Shown here piece after piece: positions 40,683 to 50,858 of a DNA stretch of 64,000 bases. Positions within the stretch are counted from its first letter, which is position 1, and every line of letters begins with the position of its first letter. Origin of the DNA: an uncultured Aeromonadaceae bacterium (GTDB lineage: Bacteria; Pseudomonadota; Gammaproteobacteria; Enterobacterales; Aeromonadaceae); the NCBI GenBank assembly GCA_945957385.1, contig CAMFKP010000013.1:1-64000 (forward strand). Direction: 5' to 3'. Both the position numbers and the translations under genes were made by a program. The notes beneath the pieces were generated by a model. That model searched no databases and had not been told where the DNA came from. It worked only from the letters and a program-made list of their open reading frames with translations.

Positions 40683-40706
40683 AAAAGGGCGCTATTGGCG
40701 CCCTTT
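40683..40706 (-). terminator. Terminator of tolC
   Basis: AAAGGGCGC-tatt-GGCGCCCTTT. Confidence 0.7.
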
Positions 40707-40726
40707 GTGTTCGTGTGAAGAGGGGG

Positions 40727-42037
40727 TTAGCTTTTGGTCAACCCGTTGTTGACGTCGACGAGATCCTGCTCTTTGAGTGAGCCGGCGATCTGTTTGAGTT
40801 GCAACTGCTTGAGAATGAAGTTGTAACGCGCGGCAGACAAACGTTGTTTGGCTGAATAGAGGTTACGTGTTGCATCGAGCAAATCGACAATTGTCCGGGT
40901 ACCTACTTCATAACCGGCACGGGTTGCTGTCAGCGCGCTTTCGGCAGAAATAACGGATTGCTGATAGGCGTGGACTGAACCAATCGCCGCAGTGACATCA
41001 TTGTATCCGCGGTATAAATCGGCTTGGATGCTGCGGTACGTTTGTTCCAGGTTTTCACTCGCTGCGACATAGTTGAATTGCGCCTGCTTGACTCGGGAGT
41101 CAATGGAACCACCTGTGTAGATAGGTACATTAAACTGTACCCCCACATTCGCCGAGTTGAGCGTGCCATCATCGTAGCTGGCTCCGGTGTTCTTGTAGTC
41201 GGTGTAGTTGGATCCCAGGCTGGCAGTCAAATCTAGAGTCGGTTCATGTCCGGTCTGTGCCAAATCGATCTGTTGCTTGGCGATATCCTTGCTAATACGT
41301 TGGCCGTTTAATGTTAAGTTGCCATCCGCTGCGCGCTTCATCCAGACATCGGATGGATCGCTCAAGGCCGCAGGGCTGAAACGCTTGGTATCAAGCACGT
41401 CCAGTTGCTTATGGTCGCTACCCGTTAGCTGACGCAAACCTTCGTAGCTATTGGTCAAGTTGTTTTCGGCCGTAATGACATCGGCGGTCGCCAAGTCATA
41501 GGCGGCTTGCGCTTCGTGCACATCGGTAATAGCTGTCATCCCGACGTTATAACGTTGTTGGGTTTCTTCCAGTTGGCGTTTGAGCGCCTCCTGATTGGCT
41601 TTTACGTACTCCAAGGTGTCCTTGGCTGACAAAACGGCAAAATAGGCATTAGCGGTGCGCAGAATCAGCGATTGTTGTTCCAGGCTGTAATTGACATCGC
41701 TCAGCGTCGCTTGTTTGGAGGTGATGTCACTGTTCAACCAGTTACTGCGGCGAAAGAGTGCCTGAGATAAGCCGAGTGAGGCACCTGCGGTTGCAGCCGT
41801 CTGCTTATCGGATTGATTGGTCTTCTGATAACCGGCATTGGCGCCCAGATTGATTTGCGGCAGATTGGCGGCATCACTTTCGTTGATCTTCTCAAAAGCG
41901 GCATCACGAACCGCTTTGCTTTGCAGTAATTGCGGGTCTTTTTCTTGAGCCTGACGATAGATTTCGAGCAGATTTTCTGCACCTGCAGTGCTGCTCAGGC
42001 TGACAAGAACCAGCGCAGACAAGAATCGCATTTTCAT
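40727..42037 (-). CDS. tolC: Outer membrane channel protein TolC
   Basis: LLEIYRQAQEKDPQLLQSKAVRDAAFEKINESDAANLPQINLGANAGY; GYEVGTRTIVDLLDATRNLYSAKQ; divergent from nudF. Confidence 0.95.
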   Translation of the reverse strand: MKMRFLSALVLVSLSSTAGAENLLEIYRQAQEKDPQLLQSKAVRDAAFEKINESDAANLPQINLGANAGYQKTNQSDKQTAATAGASLGLSQALFRRSNWLNSDITSKQATLSDVNYSLEQQSLILRTANAYFAVLSAKDTLEYVKANQEALKRQLEETQQRYNVGMTAITDVHEAQAAYDLATADVITAENNLTNSYEGLRQLTGSDHKQLDVLDTKRFSPAALSDPSDVWMKRAADGNLTLNGQRISKDIAKQQIDLAQTGHEPTLDLTASLGSNYTDYKNTGASYDDGTLNSANVGVQFNVPIYTGGSIDSRVKQAQFNYVAASENLEQTYRSIQADLYRGYNDVTAAIGSVHAYQQSVISAESALTATRAGYEVGTRTIVDLLDATRNLYSAKQRLSAARYNFILKQLQLKQIAGSLKEQDLVDVNNGLTKS

Positions 42038-42263
42038 AGAATATTATTCTCCGTTGAGCCCCTTGGGCCGGAACCGGTGATGGGCCAACAAGCCCGACTA
42101 GAGACAGTAGGTGTTCCGAGTGTATGAAAAAAAGGTTATGGCGCCATTAATATAGTGATTTGTGGGCAAAAAAAAACAGTAGAAGCGCTTACCATTTGCC
42201 GCTTGTTAAGGTTAACCTGCGACTTTCCCGCTACCTAGCCTTGCCTTGTGATCGGAGTCAATC

Positions 42264-42905
42264 ATGCCTACGCCTTTTTCCTTGCCTGAGCCGCATTTTA
42301 ATGCCGCAGATGTCGAGATCCTTGCCCAGGAGACCTGTTTCAAAGGCTTTTTCCGCATGAATCGTTACACGTTGCGGCACCGGCTGTTTGCAGGGGGGTG
42401 GTCGGCCCCATTGACGCGGGAACTCTTTGAGCGAGGGCACGCGGCAGCCATGCTGCCTTATGATCCTGTTCGCGACCAAGTCGTGTTACTGGAGCAGTTT
42501 CGCATTGGCGCCGTTGATGGTCAGCATTCGCCATGGCTTCTGGAGATGGTCGCCGGCATTATCGAGCCGGGTGAGCAGTCCGCTGCAGTGATTCAGCGTG
42601 AGGCCGTTGAAGAAGCGGGATTAACGGTGGGGCGTAGTCGATTCGCGCTCAGTTATCTGGTCAGTCCTGGCGGCACCACCGAGCGCATCGACGTGTTCAT
42701 CGGTGAGGTTGATAGCTCCCTGGCCAGTGGCCTGCATGGTCTGGCTGACGAAGGGGAGGATATCCGAGTGCACGTGGTTAGCCGTGAACAAGCCTATCGT
42801 TGGGTTGAGGAGGGTCGGATCGACAACGCGGCGACAGTGATTGCCCTGCAATGGCTGCAGCTGCATCTGGATGCGATTCAGTCAGCCTGGGGGGCCGCGG
42901 TGTGA
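42264..42905 (+). CDS. nudF: ADP-ribose diphosphatase (NUDIX)
   Basis: GEQSAAVIQREAVEEAGLTVG NUDIX box; in tolC-nudF-yqiB-cpdA-yqiA-parE order. Confidence 0.93.
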   Translation: MPTPFSLPEPHFNAADVEILAQETCFKGFFRMNRYTLRHRLFAGGWSAPLTRELFERGHAAAMLPYDPVRDQVVLLEQFRIGAVDGQHSPWLLEMVAGIIEPGEQSAAVIQREAVEEAGLTVGRSRFALSYLVSPGGTTERIDVFIGEVDSSLASGLHGLADEGEDIRVHVVSREQAYRWVEEGRIDNAATVIALQWLQLHLDAIQSAWGAAV

Positions 42906-43345
42906 TCTCGGTCGGGCGCCGTCACGTTCCAGATATCGCTGGTTTGCATAGAGTGTGTGAAATTAACTACATGGGGTTAATGAAGCTGCTGCCGCAAAAA
43001 GCGTTTGATGAACGAGGATATTGCTTCTGTGCCGCAGATGGCTTGATGTTTACCCTGCGGGTGCTGGAAGAGGGGCGGTTTACGACTTTGGTAGAAGTGT
43101 CACAAAATAACGAAAATTTACCACATTATCTGCGCGCATACCTGCAAGTAAGGCTGTATCATGACGCACGCATGGCCGAAGTGTGTGTCAGTCAGCAGAT
43201 TTCACGCCTGCAGCCCAGTTATCATTATCCCAATGCGAAGATGCATCACAGGGACGAGAAAGAGCAGTGCAACCACTTCCTCGGCGAATGGTTACGCTTC
43301 TGTCTCGTTCATGGTTATAGCGCTTTTACCTTTGTTGCGGACTAA
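42902..43345 (+). CDS. yqiB: DUF1249 family protein YqiB
   Basis: HRVCEINYMGLMKLLP...HYPNAKMHHRDEKEQCNHFLGEWLRFCLVHG; GTG start overlapping nudF. Confidence 0.88.
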   Translation: MISVGRRHVPDIAGLHRVCEINYMGLMKLLPQKAFDERGYCFCAADGLMFTLRVLEEGRFTTLVEVSQNNENLPHYLRAYLQVRLYHDARMAEVCVSQQISRLQPSYHYPNAKMHHRDEKEQCNHFLGEWLRFCLVHGYSAFTFVAD

Positions 43346-43362
43346 GTAAGAAATCAGCCCCA

Positions 43363-44187
43363 GTGGATACAGTAACGCTTGCTGCCGGGGGCGGCGATCA
43401 ACCGATACGCCTGCTCCAGATTACCGATACCCATCTCTTTGCCGAGGCAGAGGGTCAGCTGCTGGGCATCCGAACTGCAGAGAGCTTTCAAGCGGTACTG
43501 GATGCGGTTAACGCGCAGCAACAGCCGTTTGATCTGATCCTCGCCACCGGGGATCTCTCCCAAGATTACAGCACGGCCTCCTATTCCCGTTTTGCGGATA
43601 TGGTGCGCCCATTAAGTCGCCCAGTATTCTGGTTGCCTGGAAATCATGATGATGGCCCGCTAATGCGGCGCGTGATGCCGGATTTTGGTATCAGCGATGC
43701 GCGACAAGTCCTGCTGCCTAACTGGCAAATCATTTTGCTGGATACCCAGGTCTATAGCGTGCCCCATGGCTGGTTGAAGCCGGAGCAGATGAGTTTCCTT
43801 GAGCAGTGTCTGAGCTCTGAGCCGGAGCGTTATAGCGTCATCTGCCTGCATCACAACACCTTTCCCGTCGGCAGTACCTGGCTGGATCAGCACGATTTAA
43901 AGAATGGCAGCGACCTGCTCGGCTTACTGGAACGTTTTCCACGCGCCCGCTTGGTGCTGTGTGGTCATGTGCATCAGGAAACCGATCTGGAACACAATGG
44001 TGTCCGTTTTATTTCGTCACCATCGACCTGCATTCAGTTCGAGCCCTTAAGTCGAGACTTTGGGCTCGATACCAAGGGGCCCGGTTGGCGCTATTTGCAA
44101 CTTTATCCTGATGGCCGAGTGGAGACCCAGGTCTATCGTCTGCCCGATGGCCATTTTGTGCCGGATGGTGCGGCGACGGGTTACTGA
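43363..44187 (+). CDS. cpdA: 3',5'-cyclic-AMP phosphodiesterase
   Basis: IRLLQITDTHLFAEAEGQLLGI; ATGDLSQDYS; PGNHDDG; CGHVHQETD. Confidence 0.93.
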   Translation: MDTVTLAAGGGDQPIRLLQITDTHLFAEAEGQLLGIRTAESFQAVLDAVNAQQQPFDLILATGDLSQDYSTASYSRFADMVRPLSRPVFWLPGNHDDGPLMRRVMPDFGISDARQVLLPNWQIILLDTQVYSVPHGWLKPEQMSFLEQCLSSEPERYSVICLHHNTFPVGSTWLDQHDLKNGSDLLGLLERFPRARLVLCGHVHQETDLEHNGVRFISSPSTCIQFEPLSRDFGLDTKGPGWRYLQLYPDGRVETQVYRLPDGHFVPDGAATGY

Positions 44188-44762
44188 TGACCACGCTGAT
44201 CTACCTGCATGGCTTTCAGTCTTCCGGTCGTTCTGCCAAGGCTTGTCTGCTTGGCGACTATCTGGCGGCCCATCATCCTGACGTCACTTATCTGCGCCCG
44301 ACGCTGCCGGATACACCATGCGAGGCCTGGCAGGCAATTGGCCAGCAGATTGAAGCGGCACTGAGTTCAGGGGCGGTTGGCCTGATCGGCAGCTCGCTCG
44401 GCGGTTTTTGGAGTACCTGTGCCAGTGAGCGTTATGGATTGCCGGCAGTGGTCATCAATCCCGCCGTACACCCGCAACATCTGTTACAGCACTTTCTTGG
44501 CCCGCAAACCAATCCCTACACCGGCGCCAGCTATACGCTGACGACGGAACATATGCAGCAGCTGGCTGCACTGGATATTCCGCAGCTGACACATCCCGAA
44601 CGTTTCTGGCTATTGCAGCAGCAGGGTGATGAGGTGCTCGATTATCGTCAGGCGAGTGCTTATTACGCCGCAGGGCGTGTTACCCTCGAGGCGGGTGGTA
44701 ATCATGCCTTCATCGGATTTGAGCGTTACTGCCCGGAAATTGTAAGATTCTTCCACATTTAA
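44187..44762 (+). CDS. yqiA: Esterase YqiA
   Basis: LIYLHGFQSSGRSAKACLLGDYL; GLIGSSLGGFWSTCAS. Confidence 0.93.
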   Translation: MTTLIYLHGFQSSGRSAKACLLGDYLAAHHPDVTYLRPTLPDTPCEAWQAIGQQIEAALSSGAVGLIGSSLGGFWSTCASERYGLPAVVINPAVHPQHLLQHFLGPQTNPYTGASYTLTTEHMQQLAALDIPQLTHPERFWLLQQQGDEVLDYRQASAYYAAGRVTLEAGGNHAFIGFERYCPEIVRFFHI

Positions 44763-44781
44763 CTTCAGCAGAAGCCCCGAC

Positions 44782-46674
44782 ATGAGCAGCAGCAACTATC
44801 AGGCAGACGCCATTGAGGTCCTCAAGGGCCTTGAACCCGTGCGCCGTCGTCCCGGCATGTATACCGATACCAGCCGTCCGAATCACTTGGGTCAGGAGGT
44901 GATCGACAACAGCGTCGATGAGGCGCTCGCGGGTCACGCGCGCAGCATACAGGTGATCTTGCACGACGATCAGTCTCTAGAGGTGATCGATGATGGCCGT
45001 GGCATGCCGGTAGATATCCACCCCGAAGAGGGCGTGCCGGCCATTGAACTGATTTTCTGCAAGCTGCATGCCGGCGGTAAATTTTCTGGTAAGAATTACC
45101 AGTTCTCCGGTGGTTTGCACGGTGTCGGTATCTCGGTGGTCAATGCGTTGTCGACCCGGGTCGAGGTCACGGTGAAACGTGATGGCCAGGTGTACGAGAT
45201 GGCGTTCGAGCATGGCGATAAAGCCAGTGACCTTGCCATCACGGGCACTTGCGGCCGCCGGACCACGGGCACCCGGGTCCGCTTCTGGCCCGATGCCAGT
45301 TATTTTGATTCGCCCAAGTTTGCGGTCAGCCGCCTGATTCATCTGCTGAAAGCCAAGGCCGTGCTCTGCCCCGGATTGACGATCAGTTTTGAAGACAAAC
45401 AAAGTGGTGAGAAGCAGGAGTGGTGCTATCAGGACGGATTGCGGGATTACCTGACTGATACCCTCAAGGCGGTACCCATGCTACCGGAGGCGCCGTTCAC
45501 CGGCAGCCTGAGCACCGAGCAATCGGCGGTCGACTGGGCGTTGTGCTGGCTACCGGAAGGTGGCGAGAGCCTGTCGGAGTCCTACGTTAACTTGATCCCG
45601 ACGATTCAGGGTGGGACCCATGTCAACGGTCTGCGCCAGGGGCTGCTGGATGCGATGCGCGAGTTCTGCGAGCTGCGCAATTTATTGCCCCGCGGCGTCA
45701 AGTTGACGCCGGAAGACATCTGGGATCGCTGCGCCTACATACTGTCGGTGAAGATCCAGGATCCGCAATTTGCCGGTCAGACCAAGGAGCGACTCTCTTC
45801 CCGCCAGTGTGCCGCATTTGTTTCCGGTGTCGTGAAAGATGCGTTCAGCTTGTGGCTCAACGCCAATATCGATGCCGGCACCCAGATCGCCGAATTGTGT
45901 ATCAGCAGTGCGCAGCGCCGTCTGCGCGCGGCCAAGACGGTGGTGCGCAAGAAGGTTACCCAGGGGCCGGCGCTGCCGGGCAAACTGACCGATTGTGCCT
46001 GTTCTGACCCGATGCAGGGTGAGCTGTTCCTCGTCGAAGGGGATTCGGCCGGCGGCAGTGCCAAGCAAGCGCGGGATCGGGAGTTCCAGGCCATCATGCC
46101 GTTGCGTGGCAAGATCCTGAATACCTGGGAGGTGGATGCCTCCGAAGTGCTGGCTTCCGATGAGGTGCATAACATCTCGATTGCTATCGGCCTGGATCCG
46201 GATTCTGACGATCTCTCCGATCTGCGTTACGGCAAGGTCTGCATTCTGGCCGATGCCGACTCCGACGGTCTGCACATCGCCACCTTGCTGTGTGCGTTGT
46301 TCATGCGCCATTTCCGTCCGCTGGTGGAGCGGGGGCATGTCTATGTCGCCATGCCGCCGTTGTACCGTATCGACCTGGGCAAGGAGGTGTACTACGCCCT
46401 GGACGAGAGCGAGAAAGAGGGGGTGCTGGAGCGGTTGCGGGCCGAGAAAAAACGCGGCACACCCCAGGTAACCCGCTTTAAAGGCCTGGGCGAGATGAAC
46501 CCGAAGCAGTTGCGGGAAACCACCATGGATCCCAACACCCGTCGTCTGGTACAGCTGACGCTGGACGAGACAGAGAGCACCCTGCAGATGATGGACATGC
46601 TGCTGGCGAAGAAGCGCTCCGGCGATCGTCGCGAGTGGCTGGAAACCAAGGGGAATCTGGCCGAGGTGCTCTAA
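44782..46674 (+). CDS. parE: DNA topoisomerase IV subunit B
   Basis: RRRPGMYTDTSRPNHLGQEVIDNSVDEALAGHA; LVEGDSAGGSAKQARDREFQAIMPLRGKILNTWE. Confidence 0.97.
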   Translation: MSSSNYQADAIEVLKGLEPVRRRPGMYTDTSRPNHLGQEVIDNSVDEALAGHARSIQVILHDDQSLEVIDDGRGMPVDIHPEEGVPAIELIFCKLHAGGKFSGKNYQFSGGLHGVGISVVNALSTRVEVTVKRDGQVYEMAFEHGDKASDLAITGTCGRRTTGTRVRFWPDASYFDSPKFAVSRLIHLLKAKAVLCPGLTISFEDKQSGEKQEWCYQDGLRDYLTDTLKAVPMLPEAPFTGSLSTEQSAVDWALCWLPEGGESLSESYVNLIPTIQGGTHVNGLRQGLLDAMREFCELRNLLPRGVKLTPEDIWDRCAYILSVKIQDPQFAGQTKERLSSRQCAAFVSGVVKDAFSLWLNANIDAGTQIAELCISSAQRRLRAAKTVVRKKVTQGPALPGKLTDCACSDPMQGELFLVEGDSAGGSAKQARDREFQAIMPLRGKILNTWEVDASEVLASDEVHNISIAIGLDPDSDDLSDLRYGKVCILADADSDGLHIATLLCALFMRHFRPLVERGHVYVAMPPLYRIDLGKEVYYALDESEKEGVLERLRAEKKRGTPQVTRFKGLGEMNPKQLRETTMDPNTRRLVQLTLDETESTLQMMDMLLAKKRSGDRREWLETKGNLAEVL

Positions 46675-46829
46675 GCCTGCCTCGCGAAAGCGGATGACAC
46701 AGCCCGGCCATAGTGCCGGGCTGTTGTTTTGTCGGCCGCCCACGTCGCTATCTGGCTCGACCCGGCTAGCGTTTCGCGGTTTACTGTCCTCTCTGACCGG
46801 TCATACAGAGCCGAATGGCAGGTGTCGTC

Positions 46830-48041
46830 ATGACATGGAGCGCGGTATTTCGTTCGTTACACTCTCCCAACTACCGGATTTGGGCCGCCGGGGCCCTGGT
46901 GTCCAATATCGGCACCTGGATGCAGCGGGCAGCGCAGGACTGGCTGGTGTTGACCCAGCTGACCGCGAACAATGCCGCCGCCGTCGGGATCGTGATGGCA
47001 TTACAATTTGGCCCGCAGCTGGCGTTATTGCCGTGGACGGGGCTGATGGCCGACCGGCTACCGTTACGCCAGATCCTGATGTGGACCCAGGCGCTCTCAG
47101 GGGTACTGGCACTGGGGTTGGGAGTCATGACGCTCGGTGGCTGGGTACAGCTGTGGCAGGTCTATCTGTTTGCGTTGCTGCTGGGGTGTGCCAACGCGTT
47201 CGATGCGCCGGCGCGCCAGATCTTTGTCGGCGAACTGGTTTCCGCCGCCGAGCTGCCGAATGCCGTATCGCTGAACTCCACCTCGTTTAATCTGGCCCGC
47301 CTGATCGGGCCGGCGGTGGCCGGTCTGGTCATTGCTTCGCTGGGAACCGGCTGGGCCTTTATCTGTAACGGGATCTCGTTCATTGCGGTGTTGTTGTCGT
47401 TGTGGGCGCTGGATCCGGCCCATCTGTATCGGCAACCGCGAGCCTCACGTCGGCATGGTGGCTTGCGTGAGGGATTTGCCCTGGTCTGGCAGCGCGATGA
47501 TCTGCGTCTGATGTCGATCATGCTGTTTCTGATCGGCACCTTTGGACTGAACTTTCCGATCTTCATCTCGACGATGGCGGTGCGGGCCTTCGCGGCCGAT
47601 GCCAGTGGCTTTGGTCTGTTATCGTCGATCATGGCCCTTGGCACCGTGGCCGGTGCCCTGTTGGCAGCCGGGCGCGAGCAGTTGCGCTTTTCGTTACTGG
47701 TCTCGTCGGCGGGCTGTTTTGGCGTCGCCTGTGTGTTGGCGGCGCTGGCGCCAGGCTACTGGTGGTTTGCCATGGCGCTGGTGCCGGTCGGCATGGCCGC
47801 GGTCACCTTCAATAATGCCAGTAACAGCCTGATGCAATTGACCACGGCCCCTGAATTGCGCGGTCGGGTGATGGCGATCCGCATGGCGATCCTGATGGGG
47901 TGCACGCCGCTGGGGGCGCCGCTGCTCGGTCAGGTGGCCGATCTGTTTGGCCCGCGCTGGGCGCTCGGGGTCGGTGCGCTCTCCGGGTTGCTGGCCGCCG
48001 CGGTGGGGCTGCGCTATCCACGTCACCTGCGTCATGGCTAA
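46830..48041 (+). CDS. MFS transporter (EntS/DUF894-like)
   Basis: MTWSAVFRSLHSPNYRIWAAGALVSNIGTWMQRAAQDWLVLTQLT. Confidence 0.88.
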   Translation: MTWSAVFRSLHSPNYRIWAAGALVSNIGTWMQRAAQDWLVLTQLTANNAAAVGIVMALQFGPQLALLPWTGLMADRLPLRQILMWTQALSGVLALGLGVMTLGGWVQLWQVYLFALLLGCANAFDAPARQIFVGELVSAAELPNAVSLNSTSFNLARLIGPAVAGLVIASLGTGWAFICNGISFIAVLLSLWALDPAHLYRQPRASRRHGGLREGFALVWQRDDLRLMSIMLFLIGTFGLNFPIFISTMAVRAFAADASGFGLLSSIMALGTVAGALLAAGREQLRFSLLVSSAGCFGVACVLAALAPGYWWFAMALVPVGMAAVTFNNASNSLMQLTTAPELRGRVMAIRMAILMGCTPLGAPLLGQVADLFGPRWALGVGALSGLLAAAVGLRYPRHLRHG

Positions 48042-48143
48042 AGCGGCGGCACCACTTTGCGCTATCTGGCGGCAAGCACCAGACTTCAGATAACCGATGC
48101 CGCAGGGCGCGTGGCCGCCGAGGGGATCGCGTTGGGAGGAGAT

Positions 48144-48512
48144 ATGCGGATCCTGATGATGCTCTGGATGCTGGTTGGCGTGCCCTGGGGGGCGTATGCC
48201 AATGACAGCTTTAATAGCGAGTTCAGTCATGTTGCCGGTAGTAGTGTCATGGCGGCGGGGTTTACGCTGGTGGCAGATCGCTATCTGGCCAGCCCGGAAC
48301 CGGCTTGGGTTGGTTTTGGTCTGGCGACCAGCGTGGGCGTGGTCGGGGAAACCGCCTCCTGGTGCAGTGGCGGCCATTTTTCCTGGCTGGATCTGGGATC
48401 GGATGCGCTTGGCGCTGCGTTAGGCGCCTACGCCAGCCAGCGCTGGTGGTTGCGCCCCGAAAGTGACAGTCGCAACCATTACCTCGGGTTGACGGCAGGC
48501 TATCGCTTTTGA
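48144..48512 (+). CDS. Hypothetical exported protein (YfiM-like candidate)
   Basis: MRILMMLWMLVGVPWGAYANDSFNSEFSHVAGSSVMAAGFTLVAD..., RBS ggaggag. Confidence 0.65.
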   Translation: MRILMMLWMLVGVPWGAYANDSFNSEFSHVAGSSVMAAGFTLVADRYLASPEPAWVGFGLATSVGVVGETASWCSGGHFSWLDLGSDALGAALGAYASQRWWLRPESDSRNHYLGLTAGYRF

Positions 48513-48570
48513 GTGTGATATCCACTGACGCCGAGAGTGGCAGGCGCGAGCGATCTGGCCAGGAGCGGCA

Positions 48571-48693
48571 CCCCAGTGATCACTCACTGCGGCCCGCTGC
48601 TGGTAACCAGGCGTTTGGCGCGGATCCTTTCCCGGTTTCTTGCGGCCAAGCGCGGGTCTACCTCGGGTTACGATGCCCCAGTGACCACTCACT
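48571..48693. repeat. Two copies of CCCCAGTGA(T/C)CACTCACT, 105 bp apart, upstream of prfC
   Basis: 48571-48588 and 48676-48693; first contains palindrome AGTGATCACT. Confidence 0.65.
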
Positions 48694-48817
48694 CGCCCCG
48701 GCCGTGACGGTCATGGCTGCGCGCGTGTTGCGTCATTTCCTTGGGTAAAAACTGCCCTTGGGTTTATAATCCGCGCCCAAATTCCTTTGAGTCATAGCCA
48801 GTTTACGGGACGGTTTC

Positions 48818-50401
48818 ATGTCTGAGTTCCTGAACGAGGTCGGCAAGCGCCGCACCTTCGCCATCATTTCGCACCCCGATGCGGGTAAGACCACCATCAC
48901 CGAGAAGGTGTTGTTGTTCGGCAATGCCATCCAGCGCGCCGGTACCGTCAAGGGCCGCGGCTCGGGCCAGCATGCCAAGTCGGACTGGATGGAGATGGAA
49001 AAGGAGCGGGGCATCTCGGTCACCACCTCGGTGATGCAGTTCCCCTATAACGACTGCCTGGTCAACCTGCTGGACACCCCGGGCCACGAAGACTTCTCCG
49101 AAGATACCTACCGTACGCTGACGGCGGTGGACTGCTGTCTGATGGTGATCGATGCGGCCAAGGGGGTTGAAGACAGAACCCGCAAGCTGATGGAAGTCAC
49201 CCGTCTGCGCGACACGCCGATCCTGACGTTCATGAACAAGCTGGACCGTGAAATCCGCGATCCGATGGAGCTGCTGGACGAAGTGGAGAACGAGCTGAAG
49301 ATTCTCTGCGCCCCGATTACCTGGCCGATTGGCTGCGGCAAGTTGTTCAAGGGGGTGTACCACCTGTACAAGGACGAGATCTACCTGTACCAGTCCGGCC
49401 AGGGGCACACCATCCAGGAGAAGCGCATCATCAAGGGGCTGGATAATCCGGAGCTGGATCAGGCGGTCGGCGACGATCTGATCGGCCAGCTGCGCGATGA
49501 ACTGGAGCTGGTGCAGGGCGCCTCCCACCAGTTCGATCTGGAGGCGTTCCGTAACGGCGAGATGACGCCGGTGTTCTTCGGTACCGCGTTGGGCAACTTC
49601 GGCGTCGATCATATGCTCGATGGCCTGACCGAATGGGCGCCGTCGCCGATGCCGCGCACTACCGACAGCCGGACCGTCGCGGCCAGCGAAGAGAAGTTCT
49701 CCGGCTTCGTGTTCAAGATCCAGGCAAACATGGATCCCAAGCACCGCGACCGCATCGCCTTCATGCGCGTGGTCTCCGGCAAGTACGAGAAGGGCATGAA
49801 GATGCGCCACGTGCGCCTCGGCAAGGATGTCAACATCTCCGATGCCGTGACCTTCATGGCGGGTGACCGTGAACAGGCCGAAGAGGCCTATCCGGGCGAT
49901 ATTATCGGTCTGCACAACCACGGCACCATCCAGATCGGTGACACCTTTACCCAGGGTGAAAACATGCGTTTCACCGGCATCCCGAACTTCGCTCCCGAGC
50001 TGTTCCGCCGCATTCGCCTGCGGGATCCGCTGAAACAGAAACAGCTGCTCAAAGGCTTGGTACAGCTCTCCGAAGAGGGCGCGGTGCAGGTGTTCCGGCC
50101 GATCGAGAACAACGATCTGATCGTCGGTGCGGTCGGGGTGCTGCAGTTTGATGTCGTGGTCTCGCGGCTGAAGAGCGAGTACGGTGTCGAGGCGCTGTAC
50201 GAGCCGATCAACGTCAGCACCGCCCGTTGGGTGGAATGCAAGGATCCGAAGAAGCTCGACGAGTTTGAACGCAAGTGTGCGTTGAACCTGGCGCTGGATG
50301 GTGGCGATAACCTCACCTATATCGCGCCGACCATGGTCAACCTGAACCTGACGATGGAGCGTCACCCGGATGTGGTGTTCCACAAGACGCGTGAGCACTG
50401 A
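48818..50401 (+). CDS. prfC: Peptide chain release factor 3
   Basis: [65 protein letters not shown]. Confidence 0.97.
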   Translation: MSEFLNEVGKRRTFAIISHPDAGKTTITEKVLLFGNAIQRAGTVKGRGSGQHAKSDWMEMEKERGISVTTSVMQFPYNDCLVNLLDTPGHEDFSEDTYRTLTAVDCCLMVIDAAKGVEDRTRKLMEVTRLRDTPILTFMNKLDREIRDPMELLDEVENELKILCAPITWPIGCGKLFKGVYHLYKDEIYLYQSGQGHTIQEKRIIKGLDNPELDQAVGDDLIGQLRDELELVQGASHQFDLEAFRNGEMTPVFFGTALGNFGVDHMLDGLTEWAPSPMPRTTDSRTVAASEEKFSGFVFKIQANMDPKHRDRIAFMRVVSGKYEKGMKMRHVRLGKDVNISDAVTFMAGDREQAEEAYPGDIIGLHNHGTIQIGDTFTQGENMRFTGIPNFAPELFRRIRLRDPLKQKQLLKGLVQLSEEGAVQVFRPIENNDLIVGAVGVLQFDVVVSRLKSEYGVEALYEPINVSTARWVECKDPKKLDEFERKCALNLALDGGDNLTYIAPTMVNLNLTMERHPDVVFHKTREH

Positions 50402-50509
50402 GATCGGTATCCCGTTGGATAAGGCGGCCTGCGGGCCGCTTTTTAGTTTGTGCCGTTGTGATAATGGAGGAACGGGTATCTATTTTAAATGAATGGCTGC
50501 CCGGAAAAT

Positions 50510-50743
50510 AAAAACGTTTTACATGTTGTTTTAAATATAAAAACAGATTGTTCAGTGTCAGTTAAATATATTTTCAAATGCATCCCTTTATTATTTTTTA
50601 ATTAAATCGCGCAATCGTTTTTATTTGTTTCGGAGTGTATCTCTCGGGTTTCCATTTGCATCATGCACAGATAAACGTTTTTATCTCGTTGTTTTAAAAG
50701 GGGTTTGTTTTTAGATCTCATTTTTTATAAATAAAAACGTTTC
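50510..50743. promoter_or_regulatory. Three AAACGTTT-type operator-like motifs in the nupC upstream region
   Basis: AAAAACGTTTTA (50510-50521), AGATAAACGTTTTTATCT (50669-50686), AAAAACGTTTC (50733-50743). Confidence 0.55.
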
Positions 50744-50858
50744 TCCGGGAAAGTGGTGAAAAAATGAGTAATTAATGTGACAATGCGCCGCTTTTTTTGA
50801 CCGGTGAATACTACTATTGGCCGCATCAATTCCCTCCTGCAAATAACAGGTTACACAT

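Noticed and set aside
45682-46743. 353-aa ORF antisense to parE
   Set aside because: Shadow ORF over a conserved topoisomerase gene; no domain.
48803-50398. 531-aa ORF antisense to prfC
   Set aside because: Mirror of a high-GC conserved gene; no recognisable domain, and prfC on + is unambiguous.
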